From Rhodocyclaceae bacterium (GTDB taxonomy: Bacteria > Pseudomonadota > Gammaproteobacteria > Burkholderiales > Rhodocyclaceae): a stretch of DNA of 64,000 nucleotides. Numbering within the stretch: the first letter of the stretch is position 1; every line of letters starts with the position of its first letter. This document shows, piece after piece, positions 24,792-35,329 of this stretch. Under the pieces are notes generated by a model. That model saw only the letters and a list, made by a program, of their open reading frames with translations, searched no databases and was not told where the DNA came from. The position numbers and the translations under genes are program-made. The DNA lies in NCBI GenBank assembly GCA_016791115.1, contig JAEUNL010000019.1, forward strand, positions 1 to 64,000. The letters are read 5' to 3'.

Positions 24792-26138
24792 TCAGCGCGA
24801 GAGCGCCGCCAGCAATTTCTCGTGGATGCCGCCGAACGCACCGTTGCTCATCACGAGCAAATGGTCGCTGCTGCGCGCCTCGGCCACAACGTCGTCGACG
24901 ATTTCCTCGACGCGATCAAAGACACGCGCCTTCGCGCCCAGCGGAGCAAGCGCTTCGCGCGCATCCCAGCCAAGATTCGCGCCAGCGCACCACACCTTGT
25001 CTGCCAGTTCCAGGCTGGCGGGCAATTGCGCCTTCATCACGCCCAGCTTCATGGTGTTGGAGCGCGGTTCGAGCAGCGCCAGGATGCGCTCGGCCCCGAC
25101 GCGCTGGCGCAACCCCTCCAGTGTCGCCGAGATGGCCGTCGGGTGATGTGCAAAATCGTCGTAGACGGCAACGCCGCGTACGGTTCCGCGCAACTCCAGC
25201 CGCCGCCTGATGCCGCGAAAATCCGCGAGCGACGCCACCGCGTGAGCAGGCTGAACGCCGGCATGGCGGGCCGCGGCCAGCGCAGCCAGCGCATTCATGC
25301 GATTGTGCGCGCCTGCCAGCGGCAGGCGAACACGCCCCAGCGATGCGCCATCGAAACGGAATTCGCAGCTTCCATCGGCCGACACTTCGCCGACCTGCCA
25401 CTGCCCCGGTCCGCCGAAACGTTCCAGCTCACTCCACAGGCCGCGCGAGATCACGCGATCGAGGCTCGCCTCCAGTCCGTTCGCGACGATCCGCCCGGAG
25501 CGCGGCACGATGCGCACCAGATGATGGAATTGCGATTCGATCGCAGCAAGATCGGGAAAGATGTCCGCATGATCGAACTCGAGATTGTTCAGGATCGCCG
25601 TTCGCGGTCTGTAGTGCACGAATTTCGAGCGCTTGTCGCAAAAAGCGGTGTCGTACTCGTCGGCCTCGATCACGAAAAAGGGCGAATCGGACAAGCGCGC
25701 CGACACCCCGAAATCCAGCGGCACGCCGCCGACCAGAAAGCCCGGTTTCAACCCCGCCGCCTCCAGCAGCCACGCCAGAATCGAGGTTGTCGTCGTCTTC
25801 CCGTGCGTACCCGCAACCGCGAGCACCCACTTGCCCTGCAACACATTCTCGGCAAGCCATTGCGGCCCGGACACATAGGGCAGACCGCGATCGAGAATGG
25901 CTTCGAGCAGGGGGTTGCCGCGCGAGATTGCGTTGCCGACCACGAACACATCGGGCGCAAGCGCGAGTTGCGCCGCGTCATAGCCCTCGATCAGCGCGAT
26001 GCCTTCGGCCTCGAGTTGCGTGCTCATCGGCGGGTAGACATTGGCGTCGCACCCCGTTACCCGATGACCGGCAGCGCGCGCAATCAGCGCGATGCCGCCC
26101 ATGAAGGTGCCGCATATACCAAGGATGTGGATGTGCAT
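24792..26138 (-). CDS. mpl: UDP-N-acetylmuramate:L-alanyl-gamma-D-glutamyl-meso-diaminopimelate ligase
   Basis: A 448-residue Mur-ligase family enzyme that reattaches recycled murein tripeptide to UDP-MurNAc. The N-terminal nucleotide motif is ILGICGTFMGGIALIARAAG, the ATP-binding P-loop is GTHGKTTTTS (about residues 110-119), NLEFDHADIF carries the conserved Mur-ligase metal site, and AGAHNRMNALAA and DDFAHHPTA complete the central and C-terminal domains. The second residue of the glycine loop (C) and the overall length are typical of Mpl, not MurC. It is a single gene, divergent from the next block. Confidence 0.95.
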   Translation of the reverse strand: MHIHILGICGTFMGGIALIARAAGHRVTGCDANVYPPMSTQLEAEGIALIEGYDAAQLALAPDVFVVGNAISRGNPLLEAILDRGLPYVSGPQWLAENVLQGKWVLAVAGTHGKTTTTSILAWLLEAAGLKPGFLVGGVPLDFGVSARLSDSPFFVIEADEYDTAFCDKRSKFVHYRPRTAILNNLEFDHADIFPDLAAIESQFHHLVRIVPRSGRIVANGLEASLDRVISRGLWSELERFGGPGQWQVGEVSADGSCEFRFDGASLGRVRLPLAGAHNRMNALAALAAARHAGVQPAHAVASLADFRGIRRRLELRGTVRGVAVYDDFAHHPTAISATLEGLRQRVGAERILALLEPRSNTMKLGVMKAQLPASLELADKVWCAGANLGWDAREALAPLGAKARVFDRVEEIVDDVVAEARSSDHLLVMSNGAFGGIHEKLLAALSR

Positions 26139-26227
26139 CGGGAACCGGGGCAGTTAGAATGCCTCGAATTCTATCAAGCGCCACCCGATGGCGCCCCGCC
26201 CGTCTCGCGGAGTTCCCCGGAGTTTCC

Positions 26228-26842
26228 ATGTCCCGCCAGCCCAAGCCCCGCATCACGCGCGAAAATCCTGCGCGCAGAGAGATCGCGAGCGTCGCAGCCC
26301 GGTTGATGGCGGAAGACGGCATCGACGACTACGGCTACGCCAAGCGCAAGGCGGCACGCCAGCTCGGCCTGCCCGACGACGAGGCACTGCCGACGAACGC
26401 GGAAGTCGAGGCCGAGCTACGTACCTACCAGGGACTCTACCAGTCCGAAGAACAACCGGCTCTGCTCAAGGAACTGCGCCTTGCGGCGCTTGGCGCAATG
26501 CGATTTCTCGCCGATTTCCGGCCCTATCTCACCGGCCCGGTGCTCGACGGTACCGCCGGACGCTACGCGGAGGTCGAAATCGAACTGTTTGCGGAAAGCG
26601 CGAAGGAGGTCGAGATCTTCCTCATCAACCGCGGCGTACGTTACGAACACGCGCGCGTTCCGCAGGGACCAGGCGAAATGCCGGAGGCCGTGCTGGAACT
26701 GGAATGGGAAGGCACGCCGGTGCGCCTGAGCATTCTGAGCGAAACAGCAGAACGCACCCGACGCATCAATCGTGCAGGCAAAGTCCACGAACGCGCCCGC
26801 ATCTCGGCAGTCGAATCGCTGCTGGGAGAAACCGGGCCGTGA
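26228..26842 (+). CDS. Conserved hypothetical protein upstream of the TlpA-type gene
   Basis: A 204-residue soluble, charged protein. The N-terminal half is helical and basic (RREIASVAARLMAEDGIDDYGYAKRKAARQLG). The C-terminal half has beta-rich segments (AEVEIELFAESAKEVEIFLINRGV and AVLELEWEGTPVRLSIL). It is not assigned to a functional family here. The ATG at 26228 is used; an upstream in-frame ATG at 26159 lies in the mpl intergenic region. Its stop overlaps the GTG start of the thioredoxin gene by 4 bp, so the two are co-translated. Confidence 0.8.
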   Translation: MSRQPKPRITRENPARREIASVAARLMAEDGIDDYGYAKRKAARQLGLPDDEALPTNAEVEAELRTYQGLYQSEEQPALLKELRLAALGAMRFLADFRPYLTGPVLDGTAGRYAEVEIELFAESAKEVEIFLINRGVRYEHARVPQGPGEMPEAVLELEWEGTPVRLSILSETAERTRRINRAGKVHERARISAVESLLGETGP

Positions 26843-27381
26843 CTCCGTTGCGCACGTGGCTGTTGGTCGGCGCGGTCGCAGTGGCTGCAGCAGGTGCCGG
26901 TCTGCTGGTGGCGCGCCACCAGCAGCCGGAACACACAGCGCAGGCACAAGATGGCGCGGCGTTGCGCGCCCTCCAGCTCGCGGACATGGACGGCAAGACT
27001 CGATCGCTGGCCGAGTGGAAGAACGAGGTCGTGGTCGTCAATTTCTGGGCGACCTGGTGCGCGCCCTGCCGCGAGGAAATGCCGGAATTTTCGCGCATCA
27101 GCCAGGAATATGCTGCAAAAGGCGTTCAATTTGTCGGCATCGGCATCGATACGCCAATCAACGTCCGGAAATTCATCGAGGAATCGCCAGTCGCTTACCC
27201 TCTGCTGATCGGAGCGGGTGATGCCATGGAGGCCGCCGCCGCGGTCGGCAACACGCTGATGGCCCTTCCGTTCACCGCCGTACTCGACCGACGAGGGCAG
27301 GTGGTGCAAACCAAGCTGGGCAAGATGCAGCGCGCCGAACTGGAGACGGCAATCCAGCACGCCCTGGCTACGCCGCACTGA
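26839..27381 (+). CDS. TlpA/ResA-type periplasmic thioredoxin
   Basis: A 180-residue membrane-anchored thioredoxin. It has an N-terminal helix ([20 protein letters not shown]) and an AhpC/TSA-like thioredoxin fold with the redox motif [15 protein letters not shown] (Cys pair at about residues 74 and 77). The cis-Pro region reads [10 protein letters not shown]. It probably reduces disulfides in cytochrome c maturation or oxidase assembly, or protects periplasmic thiols. The GTG start overlaps the upstream stop (GTGA). Confidence 0.9.
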   Translation: MTPLRTWLLVGAVAVAAAGAGLLVARHQQPEHTAQAQDGAALRALQLADMDGKTRSLAEWKNEVVVVNFWATWCAPCREEMPEFSRISQEYAAKGVQFVGIGIDTPINVRKFIEESPVAYPLLIGAGDAMEAAAAVGNTLMALPFTAVLDRRGQVVQTKLGKMQRAELETAIQHALATPH

Positions 27382-27487
27382 TCGCCGCCGCTGGCGGCCA
27401 ATCTGGCTATTTGCAGTGATTTCCGGCAAACTTGTTGGGATGAAGGGCAATAAAAGCGACAAGGGTGCAGCAGCAGGCGGTCAGAAA

Positions 27488-27928
27488 ATGGCCCGGATAT
27501 TGGTGCTTCACGGTCCGAACCTCAATCTTCTGGGCTCGCGCGAACCGGACATCTACGGCCGCACAACGCTTGCCGACATCCACCAGGCCATGGAAGCCCA
27601 GGCACGCGCCCATGGCATTCAAGTGGAATCGTTCCAGAGCAACCACGAAGGCGAGCTGATCGATCGCGTGCAGGCCGCGGCAAGCGAGGACGTTCGCTTC
27701 ATCATCATCAATCCGGCCGCGTATACGCACACCAGCGTCGGGCTGCGCGATGCACTCGCCGCGGTGCGCATCCCTTTCATCGAGGTTCATCTGTCGAACG
27801 TGCATGCGCGCGAGTCCTTTCGCCGCCGCTCGTATTTCTCCGACATCGCAGCCGGCGTGATCACTGGGCTGGGTGCGCTCGGATACCAACTGGCACTGCA
27901 GTACGCCCTCGAACAACTGCGAGATTAG
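27488..27928 (+). CDS. aroQ: Type II 3-dehydroquinate dehydratase
   Basis: A 146-residue shikimate-pathway enzyme. The N-terminal signature [17 protein letters not shown] contains the substrate loop, with catalytic Tyr in DIYG. The conserved [10 protein letters not shown] and [17 protein letters not shown] follow, with the catalytic His in [10 protein letters not shown]. The ATG at 27488 is chosen because the 24 codons before it are not family-like and a GGCGG lies just upstream. It is first of the conserved aroQ-accB-accC run. Confidence 0.97.
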   Translation: MARILVLHGPNLNLLGSREPDIYGRTTLADIHQAMEAQARAHGIQVESFQSNHEGELIDRVQAAASEDVRFIIINPAAYTHTSVGLRDALAAVRIPFIEVHLSNVHARESFRRRSYFSDIAAGVITGLGALGYQLALQYALEQLRD

Positions 27929-27971
27929 CGGTCATCTCGCCGGCATCGCCGGCGAAACTACGGGAGTATTC

Positions 27972-28436
27972 ATGGATCTTCGAAAACTGAAGAAACTCAT
28001 CGACCTCGTCCAGGAGTCCGGCATATCGGAACTCGAAGTGACCGAAGGCGAAGAAAAGGTCAGGATCGCCAAGCACGTTGTTGCCGCACCGGCGCAAACC
28101 CTGGTGCATGTTCCCGCCGGCATTGCCGCCGCGCCCGGCGCAACCGTTCCGGCTGCCGCTGCCGCCGCGCCTGCCGCCGCAGTCGAGGACGCGCAGCCGG
28201 AAGGCAAGGTCGTGAAATCGCCGATGGTCGGCACCTTCTACCGCGCGCCATCGCCGGAAGCGAAGAACTTCGTCGAACTGGGCCAGAGCGTGTCGGTCGG
28301 CGCGCCGCTTTGCATCATCGAAGCGATGAAGCTGATGAACGAAATCGACAGCGATGCCGCCGGCGTCGTCAAGGCGATCCTGGTCGAAAACGGTCAGCCG
28401 GTGGAATTCGGCCAGCCGCTGTTCATCATTGGCTGA
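27972..28436 (+). CDS. accB: Acetyl-CoA carboxylase biotin carboxyl carrier protein
   Basis: A 154-residue BCCP. The N-terminal dimerisation part ([17 protein letters not shown]) and an Ala/Pro-rich flexible linker (about 50-80) lead to the biotinyl domain, with the biotin-accepting Lys in [10 protein letters not shown] (about residue 120) and the thumb region [16 protein letters not shown]. It carries biotin for fatty-acid synthesis. Shine-Dalgarno GGGAG lies at 27962-27966. It is paired with accC 61 bp downstream. Confidence 0.97.
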   Translation: MDLRKLKKLIDLVQESGISELEVTEGEEKVRIAKHVVAAPAQTLVHVPAGIAAAPGATVPAAAAAAPAAAVEDAQPEGKVVKSPMVGTFYRAPSPEAKNFVELGQSVSVGAPLCIIEAMKLMNEIDSDAAGVVKAILVENGQPVEFGQPLFIIG

Positions 28437-28497
28437 CAACGCGCCGGCCCGGACGATCCCAGCAGTTCGTCGCCGGCCGGCCGCCTGAAGAGGCATC

Positions 28498-29862
28498 ATG
28501 TTCGAGAAGATCCTGATCGCGAACCGCGGCGAAATCGCCCTGCGGATCCAGCGTGCGTGCCGTGAGCTCGGCATCAAGACGGTGGTGGTGCATTCCACGG
28601 CCGATACCGAGGCGAAGTACGTCAAGCTTGCCGACGAATCGGTCTGCATCGGGCCGCCGGCGTCGAAGGAAAGCTACCTCAACGTTCCGGCAATCATCAG
28701 CGCCGCCGAAGTCACCGACGCCCAGGCAATTCACCCGGGATACGGGTTCCTTTCCGAGAACGCCGATTTCGGCGAGCGGGTGGAGAAAAGCGGCTTCGTT
28801 TTCATCGGCCCACGCCCGGAGACCATCCGCCTGATGGGCGACAAGGTGAGCGCCAAGGACGCGATGAAGGCTGCCGGCGTGCCCTGCGTGCCGGGTTCGG
28901 AGGGCATGCTGCCGGACGACCCGCGCGAAATCGTACGCATCGCGCGCAGCATCGGCTACCCGGTCATCATCAAGGCCACTGCGGGCGGAGGCGGCCGCGG
29001 CATGCGCATCGTACACACTGAGGCTGCGCTGCTCAACGCGGTGCAGACGACGCGTTCCGAAGCATTGGCCGCCTTCGGCAATCCCGGCATCTACATGGAG
29101 AAATTTCTCGAAAACCCGCGCCACATCGAGATCCAGGTGCTGGCCGATTCGTACCGCAACGCGGTCTACCTCGGCGAACGCGACTGCTCGATGCAGCGCC
29201 GCCACCAGAAGATCATCGAGGAAGCGCCGGCGCCGGAAATCAACCCGCGCCTGATCTCGCGTATTGGCGAGCGCTGCGCCGAAGCCTGCCGCAAGATCAA
29301 CTATCGCGGCGCCGGCACCTTCGAATTCCTGTTCGAGCGCGGCGAATTCTTCTTCATCGAAATGAACACCCGTGTGCAGGTCGAGCATCCGGTGACAGAA
29401 CTGATCACCGGCATCGACATCGTGCAGCAACAAATCCGCATCGCGGCGGGGCAGAAACTGGGCTTCCGCCAGCGCGACATCGTGTTCAAGGGGCATGCGG
29501 TCGAGTGCCGCATCAACGCCGAAGATCCCTACAAGTTCACGCCCTGCCCGGGCAAGATCGCCAACTGGCACACGCCGGGCGGGCCGGGCATCCGCGTCGA
29601 TTCGCATGTGTATTCCGGCTACACCGTGCCGGCGCACTACGACTCGATGATCGGCAAGCTCATCGCCTATGGCGACACGCGCGACCAGGCGATCCGCCGC
29701 ATGCGCATCGCGCTGTCGGAAATGGTGGTCGAGGGTATCAAGACCAACATTCCGCTGCACCAGGAATTGATGCTCGATGCCAACTTCCTCAAGGGCGGCA
29801 CCAGCATCCACTACCTCGAGAACAAGCTCGCCGCACGCGAGGAAGTGGTCAAATCCACCTGA
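28498..29862 (+). CDS. accC: Acetyl-CoA carboxylase biotin carboxylase subunit
   Basis: A 454-residue ATP-grasp enzyme that carboxylates the biotin on AccB. It shows the N-terminal [16 protein letters not shown], the [13 protein letters not shown] signature, the glycine-rich ATP lid [12 protein letters not shown] (about residue 158), the catalytic region [14 protein letters not shown], and RINAEDP followed by the C-terminal domain. Length and motifs are standard. Confidence 0.98.
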   Translation: MFEKILIANRGEIALRIQRACRELGIKTVVVHSTADTEAKYVKLADESVCIGPPASKESYLNVPAIISAAEVTDAQAIHPGYGFLSENADFGERVEKSGFVFIGPRPETIRLMGDKVSAKDAMKAAGVPCVPGSEGMLPDDPREIVRIARSIGYPVIIKATAGGGGRGMRIVHTEAALLNAVQTTRSEALAAFGNPGIYMEKFLENPRHIEIQVLADSYRNAVYLGERDCSMQRRHQKIIEEAPAPEINPRLISRIGERCAEACRKINYRGAGTFEFLFERGEFFFIEMNTRVQVEHPVTELITGIDIVQQQIRIAAGQKLGFRQRDIVFKGHAVECRINAEDPYKFTPCPGKIANWHTPGGPGIRVDSHVYSGYTVPAHYDSMIGKLIAYGDTRDQAIRRMRIALSEMVVEGIKTNIPLHQELMLDANFLKGGTSIHYLENKLAAREEVVKST

Positions 29863-30016
29863 CAATCGTACCGATGCCTCTGCGACGCGCATGGATGCTC
29901 GGCCTTCCGGCATGCCGCCCTGAAAGGCGCTCCGGCGCTGGCGATCAGGCGTGGTGGTCTGTAGAACGCCTATCCACGGCTGCTCCAGGCCAGCGCACTC
30001 AAGGGCTCGTGTGACC

Positions 30017-30904
30017 ATGTGGCTGTCGGTTTCGCTTGTCACCCACTCGGCGGCCGCAGAACGCCTGTCCGACGCGCTGTTCGAACGTGGCGCGCTGTCA
30101 GTCAGCATCGAGGACGCCGACGCGGGCACCGACCGCGAGACGCCTCAGTTCGGCGAGCCGGGCTCGCCCGCCGCGCCGCTTTGGGACGCCTCGCGCGTGA
30201 ACGCACTCTTCGATCCCGCCGAAGACCTGGCTGATCGACTGGCGCAGGCCGCGCAGGATGCCGGCATCGACGCGCCCGGTTTCCGCATCAGCGAAGTTGC
30301 CGAGCAGAACTGGGTGGCGCTGACACAGTCGCAATTCGAACCGATCCGCGTAAACCAGCGGCTGTGGATCGTGCCGTCGTGGCATGACGCACCGGACCCG
30401 GCTGCCATCAACCTCGTCCTCGACCCCGGCATGGCTTTCGGCACCGGCTCGCACCCGACGACCCGGTTGTGCCTCGAATGGCTCACCCGGCAGGCGCTCG
30501 CCGGGCTGCGCGTGCTGGACTACGGATGCGGTTCCGGCATACTCGGCATCGCCGCGGCGCGCCTCGGCGCGGCCAGCGTGCTCGGCGTGGACATCGACGA
30601 CAAGGCGCTCGATGCGGCGCGCGACAATGCCGAACGCAACACGGTCGAATTGCGTTTGCAGCATTCCGCACAGGCGCTGACCAGCGAATTCGATTTCGTG
30701 ATTGCCAACATCCTGACCAATCCGCTCTGCGTGCTTGCGCCGCTGATCGGCAGCCGCGTCGCACCGGGCGGGCGGCTTGCCCTGTCCGGCGTGCTCGAGC
30801 CGCAGGCCGCGCAGGTCATCGCGGCCTACGCGCCCCACATCGCGCTGACGGTCGAGGCCGTGCTCGAAGGCTGGGTGCTGCTCACCGGAGAGCGGCCATG
30901 CTGA
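30017..30904 (+). CDS. prmA: Ribosomal protein L11 methyltransferase
   Basis: A 295-residue PrmA that trimethylates L11. The N-terminal recognition domain (WLSVSLVTHSAAAERLSDAL) is joined to a class I SAM methyltransferase with LDPGMAFGTGSHPTTRLCL, motif I VLDYGCGSGILGIAAARLG, acidic VDIDDKALDAARDN and catalytic NILTNPL. It lies about 150 bp after accC. Its 3' end overlaps the next gene by 7 bp. Confidence 0.97.
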   Translation: MWLSVSLVTHSAAAERLSDALFERGALSVSIEDADAGTDRETPQFGEPGSPAAPLWDASRVNALFDPAEDLADRLAQAAQDAGIDAPGFRISEVAEQNWVALTQSQFEPIRVNQRLWIVPSWHDAPDPAAINLVLDPGMAFGTGSHPTTRLCLEWLTRQALAGLRVLDYGCGSGILGIAAARLGAASVLGVDIDDKALDAARDNAERNTVELRLQHSAQALTSEFDFVIANILTNPLCVLAPLIGSRVAPGGRLALSGVLEPQAAQVIAAYAPHIALTVEAVLEGWVLLTGERPC

Positions 30905-31995
30905 CGCGCTGCCCGGCCTGCAGCACCACTTTTCGCCTGCGCCCGGAGCAGATCGCCAAGGCGCAGGGCCGCGTGCGCTGCGGCAAATGCCAGACGCCGT
31001 TTTCGGCGGTGGACAACCGCATCGACGGCGGCAGCGACCCGACCGACTTCGTCGCGCCCGAGCCGCCAGAAAGCCGCCCGCCGTCGCTGCCGCCTGCGAC
31101 ACCGCAATTCTCCGCGGCGGGACAGCGCAAACGCTTCCTGGCGCAGCGCGATCCGGCCGATTCCGCGGCGCCGGAAGCGGCCGCCGCGTTCGGCCCGGAC
31201 GACATCACGCTGCCGCCCCTGCCAACGGAGATTCCGCAGGACGCGCCGTCCGCCGCGGACGCCGCGGCAGCATCCGGCGAACTTGTGACGCCGACCGAGA
31301 GCGCCACCGACGCCGACACCGGCTCTGCCGCCGAATCAGTCGCGGAACCCGACGGCGCAACAGCACGGTCCGCAGCGCGAGAGCCCGCAGATAACCCCGC
31401 GGAAACCGCGGCTGAAGAACCCGCGCCAAACGTCGCCGCCGTCGACGACACCGCCGCGGACACCGTGGACGATACGGCTGCAGCCACCCTGCCGCCGCCG
31501 GAAGACTATCTCGCCCCAGCCAGACCGGCGCGCCTCTGGCCTTGGGCCGCGGGCGCCGGACTGCTGGCACTGGCGCTTGCGGTGCAGGTGGCCTACGCCT
31601 TCCGCACCGAGATCGCGAAGCGGCATCCTGACTGGCGTCCGGCACTGGAATCGGCCTGCAGATCGTTGGGATGCGCGGTCGAGATGCCGCGCGATGCCGA
31701 TCTCGTCAGCATCGTGTCCTCGGAACTCACCCCCGAGAGCGACAAGTCGCGCCTGCACCTAGAAGCACACCTCAAGAACCGCGCCGACTATCCGCAGGCC
31801 TATCCTTACCTCGAACTGACGCTTACCGACGTGCGCGACCAGCCCGTGATACGCCGCGTTTTCGAACCGAAGGACTACCTGCCCGCGAATGCGCCGACGG
31901 ACTTCCGCGCCGGTAACGAAATCACCGTGAAACTGCTGCTCGATGTCGGCGAAACCTCGGCCTCGGGTTACCGCGTCTACGTCTTCTATCCCTGA
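30898..31995 (+). CDS. Zinc-ribbon (MJ0042) and DUF3426 membrane protein
   Basis: A 365-residue protein with three parts. The N-terminal zinc ribbon has paired CPAC and CGKC motifs (about residues 5-31). A long low-complexity, acidic, Ala/Glu/Asp/Pro-rich linker covers about 45-195. A single membrane helix ([23 protein letters not shown], about 208-230) is followed by a DUF3426 domain ([22 protein letters not shown] to the end). It is commonly found after prmA in betaproteobacteria. Function is unknown. It starts 7 bp before the prmA stop, suggesting coupled expression. Confidence 0.88.
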   Translation: MLTRCPACSTTFRLRPEQIAKAQGRVRCGKCQTPFSAVDNRIDGGSDPTDFVAPEPPESRPPSLPPATPQFSAAGQRKRFLAQRDPADSAAPEAAAAFGPDDITLPPLPTEIPQDAPSAADAAAASGELVTPTESATDADTGSAAESVAEPDGATARSAAREPADNPAETAAEEPAPNVAAVDDTAADTVDDTAAATLPPPEDYLAPARPARLWPWAAGAGLLALALAVQVAYAFRTEIAKRHPDWRPALESACRSLGCAVEMPRDADLVSIVSSELTPESDKSRLHLEAHLKNRADYPQAYPYLELTLTDVRDQPVIRRVFEPKDYLPANAPTDFRAGNEITVKLLLDVGETSASGYRVYVFYP

Positions 31996-32090
31996 CAAGG
32001 GCGTGGGTATTGAGCCGCACCCGAGCAAGCGGATCGAAATGCAGTATCCTCTTCTGCCCCGGTAGCGACACCCAACAACAGGAGACAACC

Positions 32091-32591
32091 ATGAGCACCG
32101 TCACCCTTGCAGGCAATCCGATCCACCTGGCCGGCCAGTTCCCCAAGGTCGGAGATGGCGCGCCGTCCTTCACGCTGGTCGGCACCGACCTCGCCGACGT
32201 CTCGCTCAAGGATTACGCAGGCAAGCGCAAGGTGCTGAACATCGTGCCCAGCCTCGACACGCCGGTGTGCCAGACGTCGACGCGCAAGTTCAACGAGCGC
32301 GCGAGCGCGCAGCACAATACCGTCGTCCTCGTCATCGCCGCCGACCTGCCGTTCGCCATGAAGCGTTTCTGCGAAACCGAAGGGCTGAAGAACGTCGTCT
32401 CGCTGTCGACCATGCGCGGCCGCGAGTTCATGGCCAACTACGGCGTCGAGATCATCGACGGCCCGCTCGCCGGCATCACCGCCCGCGCCGTCGTGGTGCT
32501 CGACGAGCACGACAAGGTCGTGCATGCGGAACTGGTACCCGAGATCAAACAGGAACCAAACTACGACGCCGCACTCGCGGTGCTGAAGTAG
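32091..32591 (+). CDS. tpx: Lipid hydroperoxide/thiol peroxidase Tpx
   Basis: A 166-residue atypical 2-Cys peroxiredoxin. The peroxidatic Cys lies in [16 protein letters not shown] (about residue 60) and the resolving Cys in [11 protein letters not shown] (about residue 94). It detoxifies hydroperoxides using thioredoxin. A good Shine-Dalgarno (AGGAGA) precedes the ATG. It is monocistronic or loosely linked to dgkA 49 bp downstream. Confidence 0.97.
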   Translation: MSTVTLAGNPIHLAGQFPKVGDGAPSFTLVGTDLADVSLKDYAGKRKVLNIVPSLDTPVCQTSTRKFNERASAQHNTVVLVIAADLPFAMKRFCETEGLKNVVSLSTMRGREFMANYGVEIIDGPLAGITARAVVVLDEHDKVVHAELVPEIKQEPNYDAALAVLK

Positions 32592-32640
32592 CGCGGCAAC
32601 ACGGCGGCGCGCTGCGCCGCCCCCAAGACGCAGACCCGAC

Positions 32641-33051
32641 ATGAGCAAACCGAACGAGGAAACCGCGGATTCGCCGGGCGCAGACAACCCGTTCAAGGGC
32701 AAGACGGGCCTGACTCGCCTGTGGAATGCACTCGGCTACTCACGCGCGGGCCTCGTGGCGGCCTACCGCAACGAAGACGCCTTCCGCCAGGAAGTGCTGA
32801 TGGCTGCGGTGATGATTCCAGCCGCCTTCTTCGTCACCACCAGCGGCATCGGCCGCGCGATGATGATCGGCAGCGTGCTGCTGGTGATGATCGTCGAGTT
32901 GCTGAACTCGGCGATCGAGGCCACGGTGGACCGCATTTCGGTGGAGCACCATCATCTCGCCAAGCGGGCGAAGGATATTGGCAGCGCTGCCGTCCTCCTG
33001 GCGCTGATCAATCTGGCCGCCATCTGGTTGCTGGTGATCTTCGGCAGGTAA
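32641..33051 (+). CDS. dgkA: Diacylglycerol kinase
   Basis: A 136-residue membrane enzyme that phosphorylates diacylglycerol for phospholipid recycling. It has three membrane helices and the family signature with catalytic Glu in VIVELLNSAIEATVDRIS, followed by HHLAKRAKDIGSAAV. The N-terminal 20 residues are a charged extension before the conserved FRQEV region. Length is typical. Confidence 0.95.
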   Translation: MSKPNEETADSPGADNPFKGKTGLTRLWNALGYSRAGLVAAYRNEDAFRQEVLMAAVMIPAAFFVTTSGIGRAMMIGSVLLVMIVELLNSAIEATVDRISVEHHHLAKRAKDIGSAAVLLALINLAAIWLLVIFGR

Positions 33052-33107
33052 TCGCTCGGTAACAGCGTTGTCATCGACGTGTCGCGCGCCCCGGCGAACA
33101 TGCCGGC

Positions 33108-34337
33108 ATGGACACGCGAACCGTTGAGCCCCGGTACGACAGCGGGCTGAAGGCCGGGCTGCGCATCGCCGTCGTGACGGAGACCTATCCGCCCGAGATC
33201 AACGGGGTCGCGATCACCTCGGGCAGGCAGGTCGAGGGGCTGCTGGCGCTCGGACACCGCGTGCAACTCATTCGCCCGCAACAGCAGCATGACGACCAGC
33301 CGATCCGCAACGAGGCCTTTTCCGAAATATTGATCCGGGGTCTGCCGATTCCTCGCTACCCGCAACTCAGGCTCGGCCTGCCGGCTGCAGGACGACTCGA
33401 ATCACTGTGGCGATCGGACCCGCCCGACGCGGTGCAAGTGGTGACCGAAGGACCGCTCGGCTGGTCCGCAGTAACGGCGGCTCGCAGGCTCGGGCTTCCG
33501 GTCGTCAGCGAGTTCCACACCAACTTCGACGCCTATAGCGCACACTACGGTGCCGGCTGGCTGCGACAGGCGGTCGGCGGTTACCTGTGCCACTTCCACA
33601 ATCGTGCCGACCTGACCCTGGTCCCGACGCGCGAACTGCAGAAGACGCTGCTGCGTGCCGGCTACCATGGAGTTGAAGTGGTGTCTCGCGGGGTCGATTG
33701 CAGCCTGTTCAATCCCGGCCGTCGCCGCCCGGCGCTACGCACGGCCTGGGGGGTCGGCGCTGACGACCTCGTGGTCATCCATGTGGGACGCCTGGCGCCC
33801 GAAAAGAACCTGCCGTTGCTGATGCGCGCGTTCGACGCGATTACGGCCAGTCGGACGAGTGCGAAGCTGCTGCTGGTCGGCGATGGCCCGTCGCGGGCGC
33901 AACTCGAGGCTCAAGCGCGCCCGAACGTGGTTTTCGCCGGCATGCGCCGGGGCGAGGATCTTGCGAACCATTTTGCCTCGGCCGACCTGTTCCTCTATCC
34001 GAGCATCACGGAGACTTTCGGAAACGTGACCGGCGAAGCACTGGCAAGCGGACTTCCAGTGGTGGCCTATGACTATGCCGCTGCCGCACTGCTTGTCCGG
34101 GACGGTCACAACGGCCTGCATGTCCGCTTCGACGATGGCGACGCATTCGTGAAGGCTGCCGTCCGCGCATCCCGTGCCGAGTGTCTCGCGCACCTTCGAC
34201 AGCGAACCGCCGCAAGCGTTTCACATCTTGGCTGGCGCACCGCAGTCGAACGTCTGGTCGAAAAACTGCATACCGCCATTGCCCGCAAGCGGCAGCACGC
34301 CAAGGCCCACGCGAAACTCGACTCGGCGGCGCACTGA
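33108..34337 (+). CDS. GT4-family glycosyltransferase
   Basis: A 409-residue GT-B glycosyltransferase. The N-terminal acceptor domain starts RIAVVTETYPPEINGVA, and the C-terminal GT4 donor domain shows VIHVGRLAPEKNLPLLMRAF, KLLLVGDGPSRAQLE and the E-x7-E region ITETFGNVTGEALASGLPVVA. The pattern is close to lipid glycosyltransferases (glucosyl- or mannosyl-diacylglycerol type), and it lies next to dgkA, but the substrate is not established. The C-terminus is basic and Lys/Ala/His-rich, suggesting membrane contact. Confidence 0.85.
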   Translation: MDTRTVEPRYDSGLKAGLRIAVVTETYPPEINGVAITSGRQVEGLLALGHRVQLIRPQQQHDDQPIRNEAFSEILIRGLPIPRYPQLRLGLPAAGRLESLWRSDPPDAVQVVTEGPLGWSAVTAARRLGLPVVSEFHTNFDAYSAHYGAGWLRQAVGGYLCHFHNRADLTLVPTRELQKTLLRAGYHGVEVVSRGVDCSLFNPGRRRPALRTAWGVGADDLVVIHVGRLAPEKNLPLLMRAFDAITASRTSAKLLLVGDGPSRAQLEAQARPNVVFAGMRRGEDLANHFASADLFLYPSITETFGNVTGEALASGLPVVAYDYAAAALLVRDGHNGLHVRFDDGDAFVKAAVRASRAECLAHLRQRTAASVSHLGWRTAVERLVEKLHTAIARKRQHAKAHAKLDSAAH

Positions 34338-34359
34338 AGGCACGGGCGACCCCCGACGC

Positions 34360-34365
34360 TATAAT
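34360..34365 (+). promoter_or_regulatory. Candidate -10 box before the PfkB kinase
   Basis: A perfect TATAAT 28 bp before the ATG at 34394. No clear -35 hexamer is seen at the matching distance. Confidence 0.35.
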
Positions 34366-34393
34366 CTGGTTTTCTTGCTGACCCCGCCTTGCC

Positions 34394-35329
34394 ATGCGCA
34401 CCCTGATTTGCGGTTCCATCGCCTACGACACGATCATGGTCTTCCATGACCGCTTCAAGCACCACATCCTGCCCGAACAGATTCACATCCTGAATGTGGC
34501 ATTCCTGGTGCCCGACATGCGGCGCGAATTCGGCGGAACCGCCGGCAACATTGCCTACAACCTGAAACTGCTCGGCGGCGAACCGATCGTCATGGCCACG
34601 GTCGGCGACGACTGCGCACCGTATGTCGAGCGCCTGCGGACACTTGGCATCGCCGATGCCCACGTGCGGCAGGTGCCGCAGACCTTCACGGCACAGGCGT
34701 TCATCACCACCGACCTCGACGACAACCAGATCACCGCCTTCCACCCCGGCGCGATGAACCACTCGCACATGAACAAGGTTTCGGATGCGGGCGACATCCG
34801 CCTGGCAATCGTCGCACCCGACGGCCGCGACGGCATGTTCCAGCATGCCGCGCAACTGCGCGACGCGGGCATCCCGTTCATTTTTGATCCGGGCCAGGGC
34901 ATGCCGATGTTCGGTGCGGAAGACCTGCTGCATTTCATGGACCTGGCGGACTACTGCACGGTCAACGACTACGAAGCCAGGCTGATGGCCCAGAAGACCG
35001 GCCGGTCGATCGAGGAACTCGCACGCATGGTGCGGGCGCTCGTCGTCACACTCGGGGCCGAGGGATCCGAAATCCATGTCGATGGCAGGATCATTCGCAT
35101 CCCCAGTGCCGCCCCCGAGGCCGAAGTCGATCCGACCGGCTGCGGGGATGCGTTCCGCGCCGGGCTGATCCACGGCATCAATCACGGGCTCGACTGGGAA
35201 CAGACCGGGCGCCTCGCCTCGTTGATGGGTGCCATCAAGATCGCACACCGCGGCGGCCAGAATCACAAACCCACTCGCGACGAGATCGGCGCCCGCTATC
35301 ACGCAAGCTTCGGCTCGTCGATCTGGTAG
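34394..35329 (+). CDS. PfkB-family carbohydrate/nucleoside kinase (adenosine-kinase-like)
   Basis: A 311-residue ribokinase-fold enzyme. It has the N-terminal LICGSIAYDTIMVF, the GG motif FGGTAGNIAYNLKLLGG, and the C-terminal PfkB signature DPTGCGDAFRAGLIHG with the catalytic Asp in GCGDAF (about residue 252). Betaproteobacterial homologues are often annotated as adenosine kinases, but the substrate cannot be read from sequence. It is transcribed after the GT4 gene, probably from its own -10 box. Confidence 0.85.
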   Translation: MRTLICGSIAYDTIMVFHDRFKHHILPEQIHILNVAFLVPDMRREFGGTAGNIAYNLKLLGGEPIVMATVGDDCAPYVERLRTLGIADAHVRQVPQTFTAQAFITTDLDDNQITAFHPGAMNHSHMNKVSDAGDIRLAIVAPDGRDGMFQHAAQLRDAGIPFIFDPGQGMPMFGAEDLLHFMDLADYCTVNDYEARLMAQKTGRSIEELARMVRALVVTLGAEGSEIHVDGRIIRIPSAAPEAEVDPTGCGDAFRAGLIHGINHGLDWEQTGRLASLMGAIKIAHRGGQNHKPTRDEIGARYHASFGSSIW